From: a virus
Direction: 5' to 3' (one strand)
Virus record (IMG/VR): IMGVR_UViG_3300025669_000845
Location: 1 to 24,965 of that record
Length of the DNA: 24,965 nt
This document shows positions 13,328 to 20,046 of the stretch, piece by piece. The notes below the pieces were generated by a model. It was not told the origin of the DNA. It saw nothing but the letters and a program-made list of their open reading frames with translations, and did no database searches. Positions within the stretch are counted from its first letter, which is position 1; every line of letters begins with the position of its first letter. The translations under genes and the position numbers were made by a program.

Positions 13328-13535
13328 AAAAGCACTATTCAATTACCTCGAAAAGCTATCCCCAGGCGCTACATTCAACGGCGAATATCTGGCGGTAATC
13401 GTCAACAGCGTAACCGGTCGCAAGCCCTACCCAGCTACATGCCTCCGCTACCTCCGTGAATGGCGTTCGGTTGATGGTCGATCAGTGCCGAATGTGAGCA
13501 AGCGGAAGAGCCTTTATGAGATTAAGGAGTCATGA
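13317..13535 (+). CDS. Small basic protein, possibly DNA-binding
   Basis: A 72-residue protein from the ATG at 13317 with GGAGG seven bases upstream; a longer frame to 13293 is not needed. The segment FNGEYLAVIVNSVTGRKPYP with CLRYLREW after it has the size and charge of a winged helix-turn-helix, which is inference only. It overlaps the previous gene by 11 nt. Confidence 0.6.
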   Translation: MTVKKALFNYLEKLSPGATFNGEYLAVIVNSVTGRKPYPATCLRYLREWRSVDGRSVPNVSKRKSLYEIKES

Positions 13536-13688
13536 ATGGATGTTGAATGGTTTTATTGTCACGATTGCGGTTATGAAAACTATAATATATATGTGAAATA
13601 TTCACACGCAGTTGCCAATGGAGATGTATATATTTGTCCATTGTGCGGTGAAGAATCTATGTCAGTGGAAGTGGGGGAATGTGAATGA
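13536..13688 (+). CDS. Com-like zinc-ribbon protein, probable activator of the next gene
   Basis: A 50-residue protein with two zinc knuckles, C-H-D-C (residues 8-11) and C-P-L-C (residues 34-37), the right spacing for one zinc ribbon. The ATG at 13536 has AAGGAG six bases upstream. Its stop overlaps the Mom-like start as ATGA. In phage Mu the zinc-ribbon protein Com is encoded just before mom, overlaps it and binds the mom mRNA to allow translation. Size, Cys pattern and overlap match, so a Com role is a fair inference, but the sequence itself is not clearly similar. Confidence 0.6.
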   Translation: MDVEWFYCHDCGYENYNIYVKYSHAVANGDVYICPLCGEESMSVEVGECE

Positions 13689-14323
13689 AAGAAACCTTTT
13701 CCATCAAACGAATGAAATCTCAAGAGGCTTACGAGTGGATACTGAAAAAACATTATGCCCATCGTATCCCGTCAATAGCAACAGGTCACTGCTTTGGGTT
13801 GTATGATGTTGATAAACTAGTCGGAGTTTGTACATTCGGCGCGCCAGCAAGTCGGAACCTGTGTATCGGCATATGTGGAGAAGAATTCTCATGGGCTGTA
13901 AAAGAACTAAACAGGCTGTGTGTTGATTCAGATGAAATAAATATTACGTCATGGTTCGTGTCAAAATGTTTGTCCTATCTCAGGACTGCGACTATTATTG
14001 TTTCATACGCTGATACTTCTATGGGACACATAGGCAAAATATATCAGGCTTGTAATTTCCTATTTACTGGAACAACGAAAGAGCGTACAGATATAGGTTC
14101 AGGCGAAGGAAAGCACTCTAGACACTACGACAAAGGGCAAGATTATTCTAAAAACAGGGAACAGCGATCAGCAAAACACCGATATGTATATTTCTGTGGA
14201 TCAAAAAAAGAGAGAAAACGGTTTCAGAATGCTTTAAAATATCCTATCCTTGAATACCCTAAAGGCGAAACGCAACGATACGATGCCAGCTACAAAACGA
14301 CATCTCAAGGGATATTGTTTTAA
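13685..14323 (+). CDS. Mom-like DNA-modification protein (GNAT-type fold)
   Basis: A 212-residue protein. Residues about 70-135 hold ELNRLCVDSD, then SWFVSKCLSYL, VSYADTSMGHIGKIYQACNF and FTGTTKERTD, in the order known for Mom-family proteins. Mom of phage Mu converts adenine to a carbamoylmethyl form in phage DNA, which blocks many restriction enzymes. The upstream overlapping zinc-ribbon gene resembles Com. The 3' end lies inside a 29-bp direct repeat that also ends the methyltransferase gene at 15878. The chemistry in this phage is inferred from family only. Confidence 0.78.
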   Translation: MKETFSIKRMKSQEAYEWILKKHYAHRIPSIATGHCFGLYDVDKLVGVCTFGAPASRNLCIGICGEEFSWAVKELNRLCVDSDEINITSWFVSKCLSYLRTATIIVSYADTSMGHIGKIYQACNFLFTGTTKERTDIGSGEGKHSRHYDKGQDYSKNREQRSAKHRYVYFCGSKKERKRFQNALKYPILEYPKGETQRYDASYKTTSQGILF

Positions 14324-14346
14324 TGCTTGATAGTTTCAGTGTGGCG
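14318..14346. repeat. 29-bp direct repeat, copy 1
   Basis: A perfect 29-bp match to 15873-15901. It starts inside the last codons of the Mom-like gene (both host genes end Leu-Phe-stop) and contains TTGATA, the -35 box used by the second copy. Here no matching -10 box follows; instead TTTCAGT/ACTGAAA forms a short hairpin. Confidence 0.93.
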
Positions 14347-14380
14347 ACTGAAAGTTTATATAAGTTTTCCGGTCTATGGC

Positions 14381-14409
14381 TTTACATTTTATACAAATTA
14401 TAATAATAT
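14381..14409 (+). promoter_or_regulatory. Promoter for the KilA-N gene
   Basis: TTTACA (14381-14386), 17-bp spacer, TAATAT (14404-14409). The -10 matches the other phage promoters. CTATG before it and CATAG after it form a small inverted repeat that could be an operator. Confidence 0.6.
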
Positions 14410-14439
14410 GGTCATAGATCTTTATAATAGAAGGAGCTT

Positions 14440-15042
14440 ATGAAAACAGAAGTTATAATGAAACGTGAATTGTTCGGTCGTGAGATAAGGCAGAAAAGTA
14501 AATCTGAATTATTCTCTGCTACCGATCTTGTAAACGCTGGTAATAGATGGCGAATTATAAACAATCTATCTATATTCAACTTGTCTTCATTCCTGAATCT
14601 TGACAAGACAACTGAGTTTGTCAAACAGCTTGAGAATGAATACGGCCAGATCGTGATTAAAGGCCGTGGTAGGTCATCGACAACGTGGGTTCATCCATTC
14701 CTATTTATTGATATTGCATTGGCACTCGATCCTAAACTCAAAATAGAAGTCTATAAATGGCTGTACGATCATCTATTGAAATATCGTAATGAGTCGGGTG
14801 ATTCATACAAGAAAATGGCGGGAGCTATAGCATGCAATACCCCTTCAAAAAACGTTGTCAATAAGATTAGGGAAACAGCCAAACAGATCAAAGATAAACT
14901 TGATGTTAAATCATGGGAAGAAGCATCGGAGGAACAGCTCAGGCAGAGAGATAAAATCCATGAAAAGATTGCTGACTTCGCCGACGTTATCCCTGTAGAT
15001 GACGCAATCAGAATAGCATTCAAGAAGGTTATCAATGGCTGA
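14440..15042 (+). CDS. KilA-N domain protein
   Basis: A 200-residue protein whose first 120 residues are a KilA-N domain: FSATDLVNAGN near 25-35 and RSSTTWVHPFLFIDIALAL near 79-97, ending in YKWLYDHLLKYRNESGDSYK. KilA-N domains bind DNA and occur in phage antirepressors and regulators. The C-terminal 80 residues are helical with many Lys/Glu and end in DAIRIAFKKV. It has its own promoter, and AAGGAG precedes the ATG. With the methyltransferase it forms the cassette bracketed by 29-bp repeats. Confidence 0.85.
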   Translation: MKTEVIMKRELFGREIRQKSKSELFSATDLVNAGNRWRIINNLSIFNLSSFLNLDKTTEFVKQLENEYGQIVIKGRGRSSTTWVHPFLFIDIALALDPKLKIEVYKWLYDHLLKYRNESGDSYKKMAGAIACNTPSKNVVNKIRETAKQIKDKLDVKSWEEASEEQLRQRDKIHEKIADFADVIPVDDAIRIAFKKVING

Positions 15043-15110
15043 AGTAACTTGAATATAATAAAAACCTGTCATCTGTAAATGAAGTCCATAAGTGCGATAG
15101 GAGGAGTTGA

Positions 15111-15878
15111 ATGCGTAATCTATATCATGGCGAATGTTTGGCAATAATGGATAAATTGATAGCTGATGGCGTCAAGGTTGATGCAATCATAACCGACCCG
15201 CCATACGGTACTACATCCTGCAAATGGGATTCTGTCATTCCTTTTGATGAAATGTGGCAAAGAGTAAAACAACTAAGGAAAGACAGAACTCCAATAGTAT
15301 TATTCGGCAGTGAACCGTTTAGTAGTGTTTTGAGAATGTCAAATATTAAAGAGTACAAATATGATTGGAAATGGATTAAAGATCATGGCTCTAATTTTGG
15401 AGTTGCTAAATATAGACCCATTAACATTAGCGAAGATATAATTATTTTCTCTTTAAAAACAATAAGCTATAATCCACAAATGAGAATTGCAGATAAAAAA
15501 TCAAACAAGGGTGGAAAGAATAAAATTAAAAAAACAAGCGTTTACGGCAATAACGGGTTTAAAAACAGTTATAGGGATACAAAAATAAAATTTCCTATAA
15601 ACACAATTAATTTTAATACTCCAAAACACAATGATAAAAAAAACGGTTCTTTACACCCAACGCAAAAAAACGTTGACTTAATGGAATACCTGATCAAGAC
15701 ATACACCAATGAAAATGAAACAGTTTTAGATTTCACCATGGGAAGCGGAACAACCGGCGTTGCATGTGTTAATCTCAATAGGAACTTTATCGGCATCGAG
15801 CTTGACGCTGAATACTTCAAGATAGCAGAGAAGCGCATTGCTGAAGCCACGCGAAACCAGCAAGGCAATCTATTTTAA
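15111..15878 (+). CDS. DNA amino-methyltransferase, beta-class order (N6-A or N4-C)
   Basis: A 255-residue S-adenosylmethionine-dependent methyltransferase. Catalytic motif IV DPPYGTTSCKW (residues about 29-39) is near the N-terminus and the AdoMet-binding FTMGSGTTGVA is near the C-terminus, followed by FIGIELDAEYFKIAEKRI; this order is the beta class. HPTQKNVDLMEYLI is also typical. It probably protects phage DNA; no restriction enzyme is next to it. The middle third is distinctly more A/T-rich than the flanks, consistent with recent acquisition. A strong ribosome site (AGGAGG) precedes the ATG. Confidence 0.92.
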   Translation: MRNLYHGECLAIMDKLIADGVKVDAIITDPPYGTTSCKWDSVIPFDEMWQRVKQLRKDRTPIVLFGSEPFSSVLRMSNIKEYKYDWKWIKDHGSNFGVAKYRPINISEDIIIFSLKTISYNPQMRIADKKSNKGGKNKIKKTSVYGNNGFKNSYRDTKIKFPINTINFNTPKHNDKKNGSLHPTQKNVDLMEYLIKTYTNENETVLDFTMGSGTTGVACVNLNRNFIGIELDAEYFKIAEKRIAEATRNQQGNLF

Positions 15879-15901
15879 TGCTTGATAGTTTCAGTGTGGC
15901 G
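15873..15901. repeat. 29-bp direct repeat, copy 2
   Basis: Identical to 14318-14346. It covers the final codons of the methyltransferase and supplies the -35 box of the promoter at 15882-15910. The repeats bracket a 1.5-kb KilA-N/methyltransferase segment. Confidence 0.93.
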
Positions 15902-15910
15902 TGGTAGTAT
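15882..15910 (+). promoter_or_regulatory. Promoter of the replication operon
   Basis: TTGATA (15882-15887), 17-bp spacer, TAGTAT (15905-15910). The -35 and most of the spacer lie within the 29-bp repeat. Start expected near 15917, leading into leader L3. Confidence 0.6.
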
Positions 15911-15916
15911 ATATGC

Positions 15917-16020
15917 AGGTTTCAAGCGTTCTACCCGTTTGGAAGCACATCGACAAGGCCATATTATGCAGGTGGTATTCTTCGGAATACGGTAGACGCC
16001 TGCATCGTGTGGCCTTTTTC
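15917..16020 (+). ncRNA. Leader RNA L3: same design as L2, before the replication genes
   Basis: A leader of about 105 nt. Hairpin 1 (15921-15944): UUC-AAGCG pairs with CGUUU-(G)-GAA around the loop UUCUACC. The terminator has an outer stem AGGCCA/UGGCCU (15956-15961 with 16010-16015), a middle stem AUGCAGG/CCUGCAU (15966-15972 with 15999-16005) and an apical hairpin GUAUUC-UUCG-GAAUAC. It ends in a U tract. The 3' bulge GGUAGA (15991-15996) is complementary to UCUACC of loop 1. Part for part this matches leader L2, with different bases. It lies just before the HTH/DnaD-like/DnaC-like operon. Confidence 0.75.
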
Positions 16021-16032
16021 TATGGAGTAAGT

Positions 16033-16629
16033 ATGAGAAATCATTCTGTTTTTATCCCTCAAGAAATCTGGGAGTTGCCTATAAATATTGAGCAACGCAT
16101 AATATTATCTGCTATAAACTATTACCACAAAAGAGATGGCCAGTGCATATTGTCAAATCAATATTTTGCTGATGAAATCGGAAAAAGTACACAAAGAGTG
16201 TCAAGTCTTATTCATTCACTTGAAGAAGAACATTATATTTCTATAAAAACAATGATAGTTGATCCCCCATGCTGGAAAACAGAATACCAGATTTCTACCG
16301 TACGGGAATTGAAAATATTACTTACACAAGCATTTACTACTGAATCTTTGTCTGTTTCTCAGAACCCTCTGGTAATGGCATACAATAAAGCTATCAGAAA
16401 ATGTTCCCCTAACGGGTCAGCATATATTGAAGGCGTTTTGACTTTAGGGGCAATGAAGGCCAGTCATATTGTTGATGGTAAGTATGATTTTATATCAGTA
16501 GCAGGCAAAACATTTCTACATTCTAAGCCGTCATTCATAGCGCTTGAAAGCATACCAAGAGCCAAAGACTATAAGACTCATTCTATTGATAGAAATAAAT
16601 CTGTCGAAGAAATGCGGGCGGGTTTATAA
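16033..16629 (+). CDS. HTH replication or regulatory protein (HTH_36-like)
   Basis: A 198-residue protein from the ATG at 16033 with GGAG six bases upstream; the longer frame to 15901 would run through leader L3. Residues about 20-70 form a winged helix-turn-helix (ILSAINYYHKRDGQCILSNQ, then QYFADEIGKSTQRVSSLIHS), as in phage replication initiators. The C-terminal part is of unknown fold. As the first gene of the replication operon, it may be an origin-binding or accessory protein (inference). Confidence 0.7.
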   Translation: MRNHSVFIPQEIWELPINIEQRIILSAINYYHKRDGQCILSNQYFADEIGKSTQRVSSLIHSLEEEHYISIKTMIVDPPCWKTEYQISTVRELKILLTQAFTTESLSVSQNPLVMAYNKAIRKCSPNGSAYIEGVLTLGAMKASHIVDGKYDFISVAGKTFLHSKPSFIALESIPRAKDYKTHSIDRNKSVEEMRAGL

Positions 16630-17382
16630 ATGGCTGACCGTAGAATGTTGAGCTTGAAGATTATCAACTCTGCCAAGTTCCTAAAGATGCCGATTGATGC
16701 ACAGAATCTATATTTCCACCTTGCTATTCGTGCAGACGACGACGGTATTGTCGAGGCATTTTCAGCAATGCGATTGATTGGAAGTGCTGAAGACAATCTG
16801 AAGATACTTGATGCAAAGGGATTCGTTAGGGTATTGAATGAGGATCTTGTCACATACATCACCGATTGGCTTGAACACAACAAGCTAAGAGCCGACCGGA
16901 AGGTTGACAGCATATACCAGAATCTACTTGTTGAGATCCTTCCCGATGTTGAATTACTTGACCCAAAGGACAGAGCGGACAGACCTAAACAGCTTGGGAC
17001 GTCCCATGGACAACCAGATGTCAGCGTAAGAGAGGTTAAGATAAGTAAGGTTAATACAGTTAAGGATAAAGAAGAGTCACCCGAGTACGACCGCCTCGCT
17101 ACTTTACTAATGGAACTGCATCAAGTAGGTGACCCTGCGTTCACCAAGTCTGATGCTATACTCACAAGCTGGGCAAGGTCGTTTAGATTGCTACATACTC
17201 ATGACAACCGGCCGCTTGATGAGATAGAAAAAGTATTGCGCTGGGCAAAAAAGCCAGATGGATTTTGGTTTGCAAATATAATATCAGGAAGCAAGTTCCG
17301 AACTAAGTATGATACACTGAGACCGCACGTAATTAAGGCACCGACTGCTGATGTTGTGACAGACTACAAAAAAGGATGGTAG
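16630..17382 (+). CDS. DnaD-like phage replication protein
   Basis: A 250-residue protein starting at once after the upstream stop. The N-terminus, ADRRMLSLKIINSAKFLKMP, followed by AQNLYFHLAIRADDDGIVE, is the common opening of phage replisome-organiser proteins of the DnaD-like group. A wing-like segment (YITDWLEHNKLRADR) follows, then a variable linker and a C-terminal helical domain (LDEIEKVLRWAKKPDGFWFA). Such proteins bind the phage origin and recruit the helicase loader, which is the next gene. Confidence 0.8.
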   Translation: MADRRMLSLKIINSAKFLKMPIDAQNLYFHLAIRADDDGIVEAFSAMRLIGSAEDNLKILDAKGFVRVLNEDLVTYITDWLEHNKLRADRKVDSIYQNLLVEILPDVELLDPKDRADRPKQLGTSHGQPDVSVREVKISKVNTVKDKEESPEYDRLATLLMELHQVGDPAFTKSDAILTSWARSFRLLHTHDNRPLDEIEKVLRWAKKPDGFWFANIISGSKFRTKYDTLRPHVIKAPTADVVTDYKKGW

Positions 17383-17384
17383 AG

Positions 17385-18116
17385 ATGACAAAGCACTGTA
17401 ACGACCACGGCGACTACGAAGTTTTAGCCGGCACGTTCATGGGAATCGAGGTTGAATGCCGATGTCCTGGTTGCGTAGAGGAAGCACTGGCAGATAAGGC
17501 TATCAAGCTGGTTGCGGCTGACAAGGCTGATAATGAGGCACGTATCCGCATTTTAATTGTTCAAGCGAACATCCCGGATAGGTTTAAATCTTCAAGCCTG
17601 TACAACTACGAGGCAACCACAGGCGAACAAAAGCAAGCACTTGAGGTATGCAATCATTACGCTGATGCCATACATCACAAGTCCGGTGACGCGCTGTTTC
17701 TACTCGGTAACTACGGGACGGGGAAAACTCACCTTGCTATCGGGATATTAAACCGTGTTCTGCGTCATGGGATATCAGGGATATACACCGAAACACTGCA
17801 AATGATACGCGACATCAGGTCGTCGTATACGGATCACTCGAAGTCAGAGCAGGGCATGATTGACAAACATGTGTATACCAAACTGCTGGTATTGGACGAA
17901 CTAGGAGTTCAATTCGGTACGGAAGCGGAGCGGATCTTGCTGTTTGAGGTGTTAAACGGCAGATACAAACTGGATAAGCCGACAATCATTATCTCAAACC
18001 TTGCCGTATCGGACGTTACCAAGTACCTTGGCGACCGTATTTATGATCGGTTAAGGTCTGGTAATAGTCAGCTTGTCGTGATGGAATGGGAATCATATCG
18101 AAGGAGAGAAGAATGA
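17385..18116 (+). CDS. DnaC-like helicase loader ATPase
   Basis: A 243-residue AAA+ ATPase that would load the host replicative helicase. The start at 17385 gives AAGGA eight bases upstream; an ATG at 17376 is too near it. N-terminal Cys/His residues (CNDHGDY and ECRCPGC) may form a zinc site. Walker A GNYGTGKT lies near residue 107, Walker B LLVLDELG near 167, and sensor-like IIISNLAV, then DRIYDRLRSGN with an arginine finger candidate, follow. This is the typical partner of the DnaD-like protein encoded upstream. Confidence 0.92.
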   Translation: MTKHCNDHGDYEVLAGTFMGIEVECRCPGCVEEALADKAIKLVAADKADNEARIRILIVQANIPDRFKSSSLYNYEATTGEQKQALEVCNHYADAIHHKSGDALFLLGNYGTGKTHLAIGILNRVLRHGISGIYTETLQMIRDIRSSYTDHSKSEQGMIDKHVYTKLLVLDELGVQFGTEAERILLFEVLNGRYKLDKPTIIISNLAVSDVTKYLGDRIYDRLRSGNSQLVVMEWESYRRREE

Positions 18117-18210
18117 AAGATCCGTGTGAAGGTTGTACGTTTGCCCCGTTTGATATCGACCGTATGTCATGCGTACAGTGCAATAATTTTTATACAAAGG
18201 TTGAAGCAAT
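18100..18210. repeat. 111-bp perfect repeat, copy 1
   Basis: Identical to 18705-18815, offset 605 bp. It includes the ribosome site and the first 32 codons of a Cys-rich gene. Perfect identity, including silent positions, points to a recent duplication. Confidence 0.95.
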
Positions 18211-18412
18211 GGATACATGTAATGAGAAGCAGAAAGTTACTGATATCACTGATGGGATGCCTCAGAAGATTGCCGAACTAATATGTCTTGCGTGCCACTA
18301 TAGAGCTATTAATGTTTGGCCTGCAAGTATGCCAATGAAAACACTTGTCTGTGATGAATGCAAACAAGTTGGATTGATGATAAATACAGGAGAGATGATA
18401 GATGATGAATAA
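18113..18412 (+). CDS. Cys-rich zinc-binding protein, long form
   Basis: A 99-residue protein from the ATG overlapping the helicase-loader stop. The N-terminal CEGC...CVQC module (Cys5, Cys8, Cys20, Cys23) is followed by a second pair of knuckles, C-L-A-C and C-D-E-C, so two zinc sites are likely. The first 32 residues recur exactly in the 47-residue protein at 18718-18861. Function unknown. Confidence 0.65.
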   Translation: MKDPCEGCTFAPFDIDRMSCVQCNNFYTKVEAMDTCNEKQKVTDITDGMPQKIAELICLACHYRAINVWPASMPMKTLVCDECKQVGLMINTGEMIDDE

Positions 18413-18734
18413 AAGAATACAGGAAGCGTTTGAGAAGTGGTTCAATGAAGACTGTGATGTGACTGAGCATAAAGATCAATTCGAAAAGTGCTACCTCGCC
18501 GCCCTGCCGAAGTGGGTGAGTGTTGAGGATCGGTTGCCGACCAATGATGACAGAGTTTTAGTTTACCCACCACCGAATCCAGATTATGACGTACTCACAG
18601 CTTCATATTGTTGCTATACAACACATAAGTGGTATTACTCAGGAACACACGAAAACTTTTACCCTAAAGTCACCCACTGGCAACCGCTACCACCCGTACC
18701 AGAGGAAGGAGAGAAGAATGAAAGATCCGTGTGA
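18402..18734 (+). CDS. DUF551 protein, copy 1
   Basis: A 110-residue protein with the DUF551 pattern KWVSVEDRLPTNDDRVLVY near residues 37-55 and THWQPLPPVP near 91-100. The domain is common in phage and prophage genes, with no proven function. The N-terminus NKRIQEAFEKWF and the C-terminal block are shared with the copy at 19054-19440, but the middle differs. Two adjacent ATGs open it (18402, 18405). Confidence 0.8.
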   Translation: MMNKRIQEAFEKWFNEDCDVTEHKDQFEKCYLAALPKWVSVEDRLPTNDDRVLVYPPPNPDYDVLTASYCCYTTHKWYYSGTHENFYPKVTHWQPLPPVPEEGEKNERSV

Positions 18735-18815
18735 AGGTTGTACGTTTGCCCCGTTTGATATCGACCGTATGTCATGCGTACAGTGCAATAATTTTTATAC
18801 AAAGGTTGAAGCAAT
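18705..18815. repeat. 111-bp perfect repeat, copy 2
   Basis: Second copy of 18100-18210. It overlaps the 3' end of the first DUF551 gene and opens the short Cys-rich gene. Confidence 0.95.
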
Positions 18816-18861
18816 AGAACTACGCCATGAAACTGGAAAGAAAAAGGAGAGAAAGGGATGA
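18718..18861 (+). CDS. Cys-rich zinc-binding protein, short duplicate
   Basis: A 47-residue protein. Its first 32 residues (CEGC and CVQC) are identical to those of 18113-18412; the tail is a different Lys/Glu-rich end. It overlaps the DUF551 gene before it and the next gene after it, so it seems to be kept as a translated gene and not as debris, though a truncated duplicate is also possible. Confidence 0.55.
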   Translation: MKDPCEGCTFAPFDIDRMSCVQCNNFYTKVEAIELRHETGKKKERKG

Positions 18862-19064
18862 ATGATATAGCAGGATTTAGGCTGTGCAAGCTGTCAGATT
18901 ATGAGCTGACAAGGCGTGTTGATGCTGAGTGTGATCAGATGTACCAAACAGGCAGGATTCCAGATCGACAGATACCAGCACGACCGGAACAGGATTTCGA
19001 CTTAATGCTTGGTGAATTGCTGATTCGGTTTCAAGCATATATCGAGGGAGAGAATGATGAATAA
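18858..19064 (+). CDS. Small phage protein, unknown
   Basis: A 68-residue helical acidic protein from an ATG overlapping the upstream stop. LSDYELTRRVDAECDQMYQ and DLMLGELLIRFQAYIEG look like two helices. No family recognised. It is followed by the second DUF551 gene with an 11-nt overlap. Confidence 0.6.
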   Translation: MNDIAGFRLCKLSDYELTRRVDAECDQMYQTGRIPDRQIPARPEQDFDLMLGELLIRFQAYIEGENDE

Positions 19065-19440
19065 AAGAATACAGGAAGCGTTTGAGAAGTGGTTCTGTGA
19101 GATGACAAGCGACAAGGAAATATCCTTTGTGCAGGATTCTCGCGGGATGATGGAAAAAATGGGACGTGATCTTGATATTATGGATGTCAGCAAACTACAA
19201 GGATTCTACGCTGGCTACCTCGCCGCCCTGCCGAAGTGGGTGAGTGTTGAGGATCAATTACCAGTTCTTCGCGATGGTGTCGCATGTGCCAGATTTTTGA
19301 CGATACCGATCACGGGAGAAGGGCCGGTTATTATGCTGTACTTTGCTGATGATCAGAGATGGTCACAATTCAGCGATGATACTCAGATGGTCACCCACTG
19401 GCAACCACTACCACCCGTACCAGTGGAAGGAGATGAATGA
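19054..19440 (+). CDS. DUF551 protein, copy 2
   Basis: A 128-residue paralogue of the 18402 gene. It shares three blocks at near-identical DNA level (first 42 bases, a central block encoding YLAALPKWVSVED, and the C-terminal THWQPLPPVP block) with dissimilar DNA between them. This looks like block-wise recombination between copies and not simple divergence. Confidence 0.8.
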   Translation: MMNKRIQEAFEKWFCEMTSDKEISFVQDSRGMMEKMGRDLDIMDVSKLQGFYAGYLAALPKWVSVEDQLPVLRDGVACARFLTIPITGEGPVIMLYFADDQRWSQFSDDTQMVTHWQPLPPVPVEGDE

Positions 19441-19595
19441 TGAGTAAATGCGAGATGACCGTTGAACATCACGGACACCAGAAGCAACCGTGCAATCATG
19501 AGGCTAAGACTGGACAGAAGTATTGTGTTAAGTGCTTGCGAGGCATCAACAGAATATCACCACCGAAACCGATACAATTTGGAGAAAATACATGA
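19440..19595 (+). CDS. Small Cys/His-rich protein
   Basis: A 51-residue protein from the ATG at 19440 (19437 is an equal alternative), with GGAG upstream. Residues Cys4, Cys18, Cys29 and Cys32 with several His could bind zinc (C-N-H-E, then C-V-K-C). It overlaps the SSB-like gene as ATGA. Function unknown. Confidence 0.55.
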   Translation: MSKCEMTVEHHGHQKQPCNHEAKTGQKYCVKCLRGINRISPPKPIQFGENT

Positions 19596-19918
19596 GTGAT
19601 GAAAAGATTTTTTGTGGCAGTGGAAAGGCCTTCACGTTTCAGAACGGCGGTTCAAAGATAGGCGTTATGCTTGACATGGACATGCTGTCGAAGCACTTCA
19701 AGGAACACGGATTCACCACGCAGAACGGAAAACGCATGATGAAAATAGACGTTACTGAAAAGCGTGAGGTTGATCAGTACGGCAAGACGCATATGGTAAC
19801 GCTGGATACCTGGAAGCCGGACAGTCAGCAGCAAGGAAATCATCAGGCACCACCTCAGAAAGCCGCGCGAGGATCGAGCTTTGATGACGGTGACCCGAAC
19901 AGCGACATCCCATTTTAG
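19592..19918 (+). CDS. SSB-like single-stranded DNA-binding protein
   Basis: A 108-residue protein with a beta-rich body and an acidic C-terminus, DDGDPNSDIPF, which closely matches the conserved SSB tail (acidic residues, then D-I-P-F) that contacts partner repair and replication proteins. The body does not show the classic SSB N-terminus, so it may be a divergent OB fold. The start at 19592 has TTTGGAG upstream. It is placed among replication and recombination genes, as expected. Confidence 0.65.
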   Translation: MSDEKIFCGSGKAFTFQNGGSKIGVMLDMDMLSKHFKEHGFTTQNGKRMMKIDVTEKREVDQYGKTHMVTLDTWKPDSQQQGNHQAPPQKAARGSSFDDGDPNSDIPF

Positions 19919-19934
19919 GGTAAATAGGCCATAT

Positions 19935-19972
19935 CCGCACCAGTGAGAAACTATTTTCTCGGCTGGTAGCGG
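19935..19972 (+). other. Long stable hairpin after the SSB-like gene
   Basis: CCGC-ACCAG-(U)-GAGAA, loop ACUAUU, UUCUC-(GG)-CUGGU-(A)-GCGG: about 14 base pairs with small bulges. No U tract follows, so it is not a standard terminator; it may protect the mRNA 3' end or be a protein-binding site. It lies in the 128-nt gap before the promoter at 19999-20027. Confidence 0.5.
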
Positions 19973-19998
19973 GTAGACCATCAAATATCGTACAGCCC

Positions 19999-20027
19999 TT
20001 GACGTTTACCTGTTCAAGCATTACAAT
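19999..20027 (+). promoter_or_regulatory. Promoter before the RHH-like gene
   Basis: TTGACG (19999-20004), 17-bp spacer, TACAAT (20022-20027), with the start expected about 13 bases before the ATG at 20047. Confidence 0.6.
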
Positions 20028-20046
20028 TTGTCTTAAGGAGTATTAA

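Noticed and set aside
14331-14360. TTTCAGT/ACTGAAA hairpin as a terminator after the Mom-like gene
   Set aside because: The stem is only 7 bp and A/T-rich, with no U run at its end; not convincing.
15043-15072. TATAAT-like promoter just before the methyltransferase
   Set aside because: The -10-like box is present near 15051, but no acceptable -35 box stands at 16-18 bp.
14318-15901. The 29-bp repeats as attL/attR of an integrated element
   Set aside because: No integrase or tRNA target is near, and the repeats overlap gene ends and a promoter; recombinational insertion fits better.
15901-16032. N-terminal 44 residues of the HTH gene read from 15901
   Set aside because: This stretch is the structured leader L3 with an intrinsic terminator; the ATG at 16033 has its own ribosome site.
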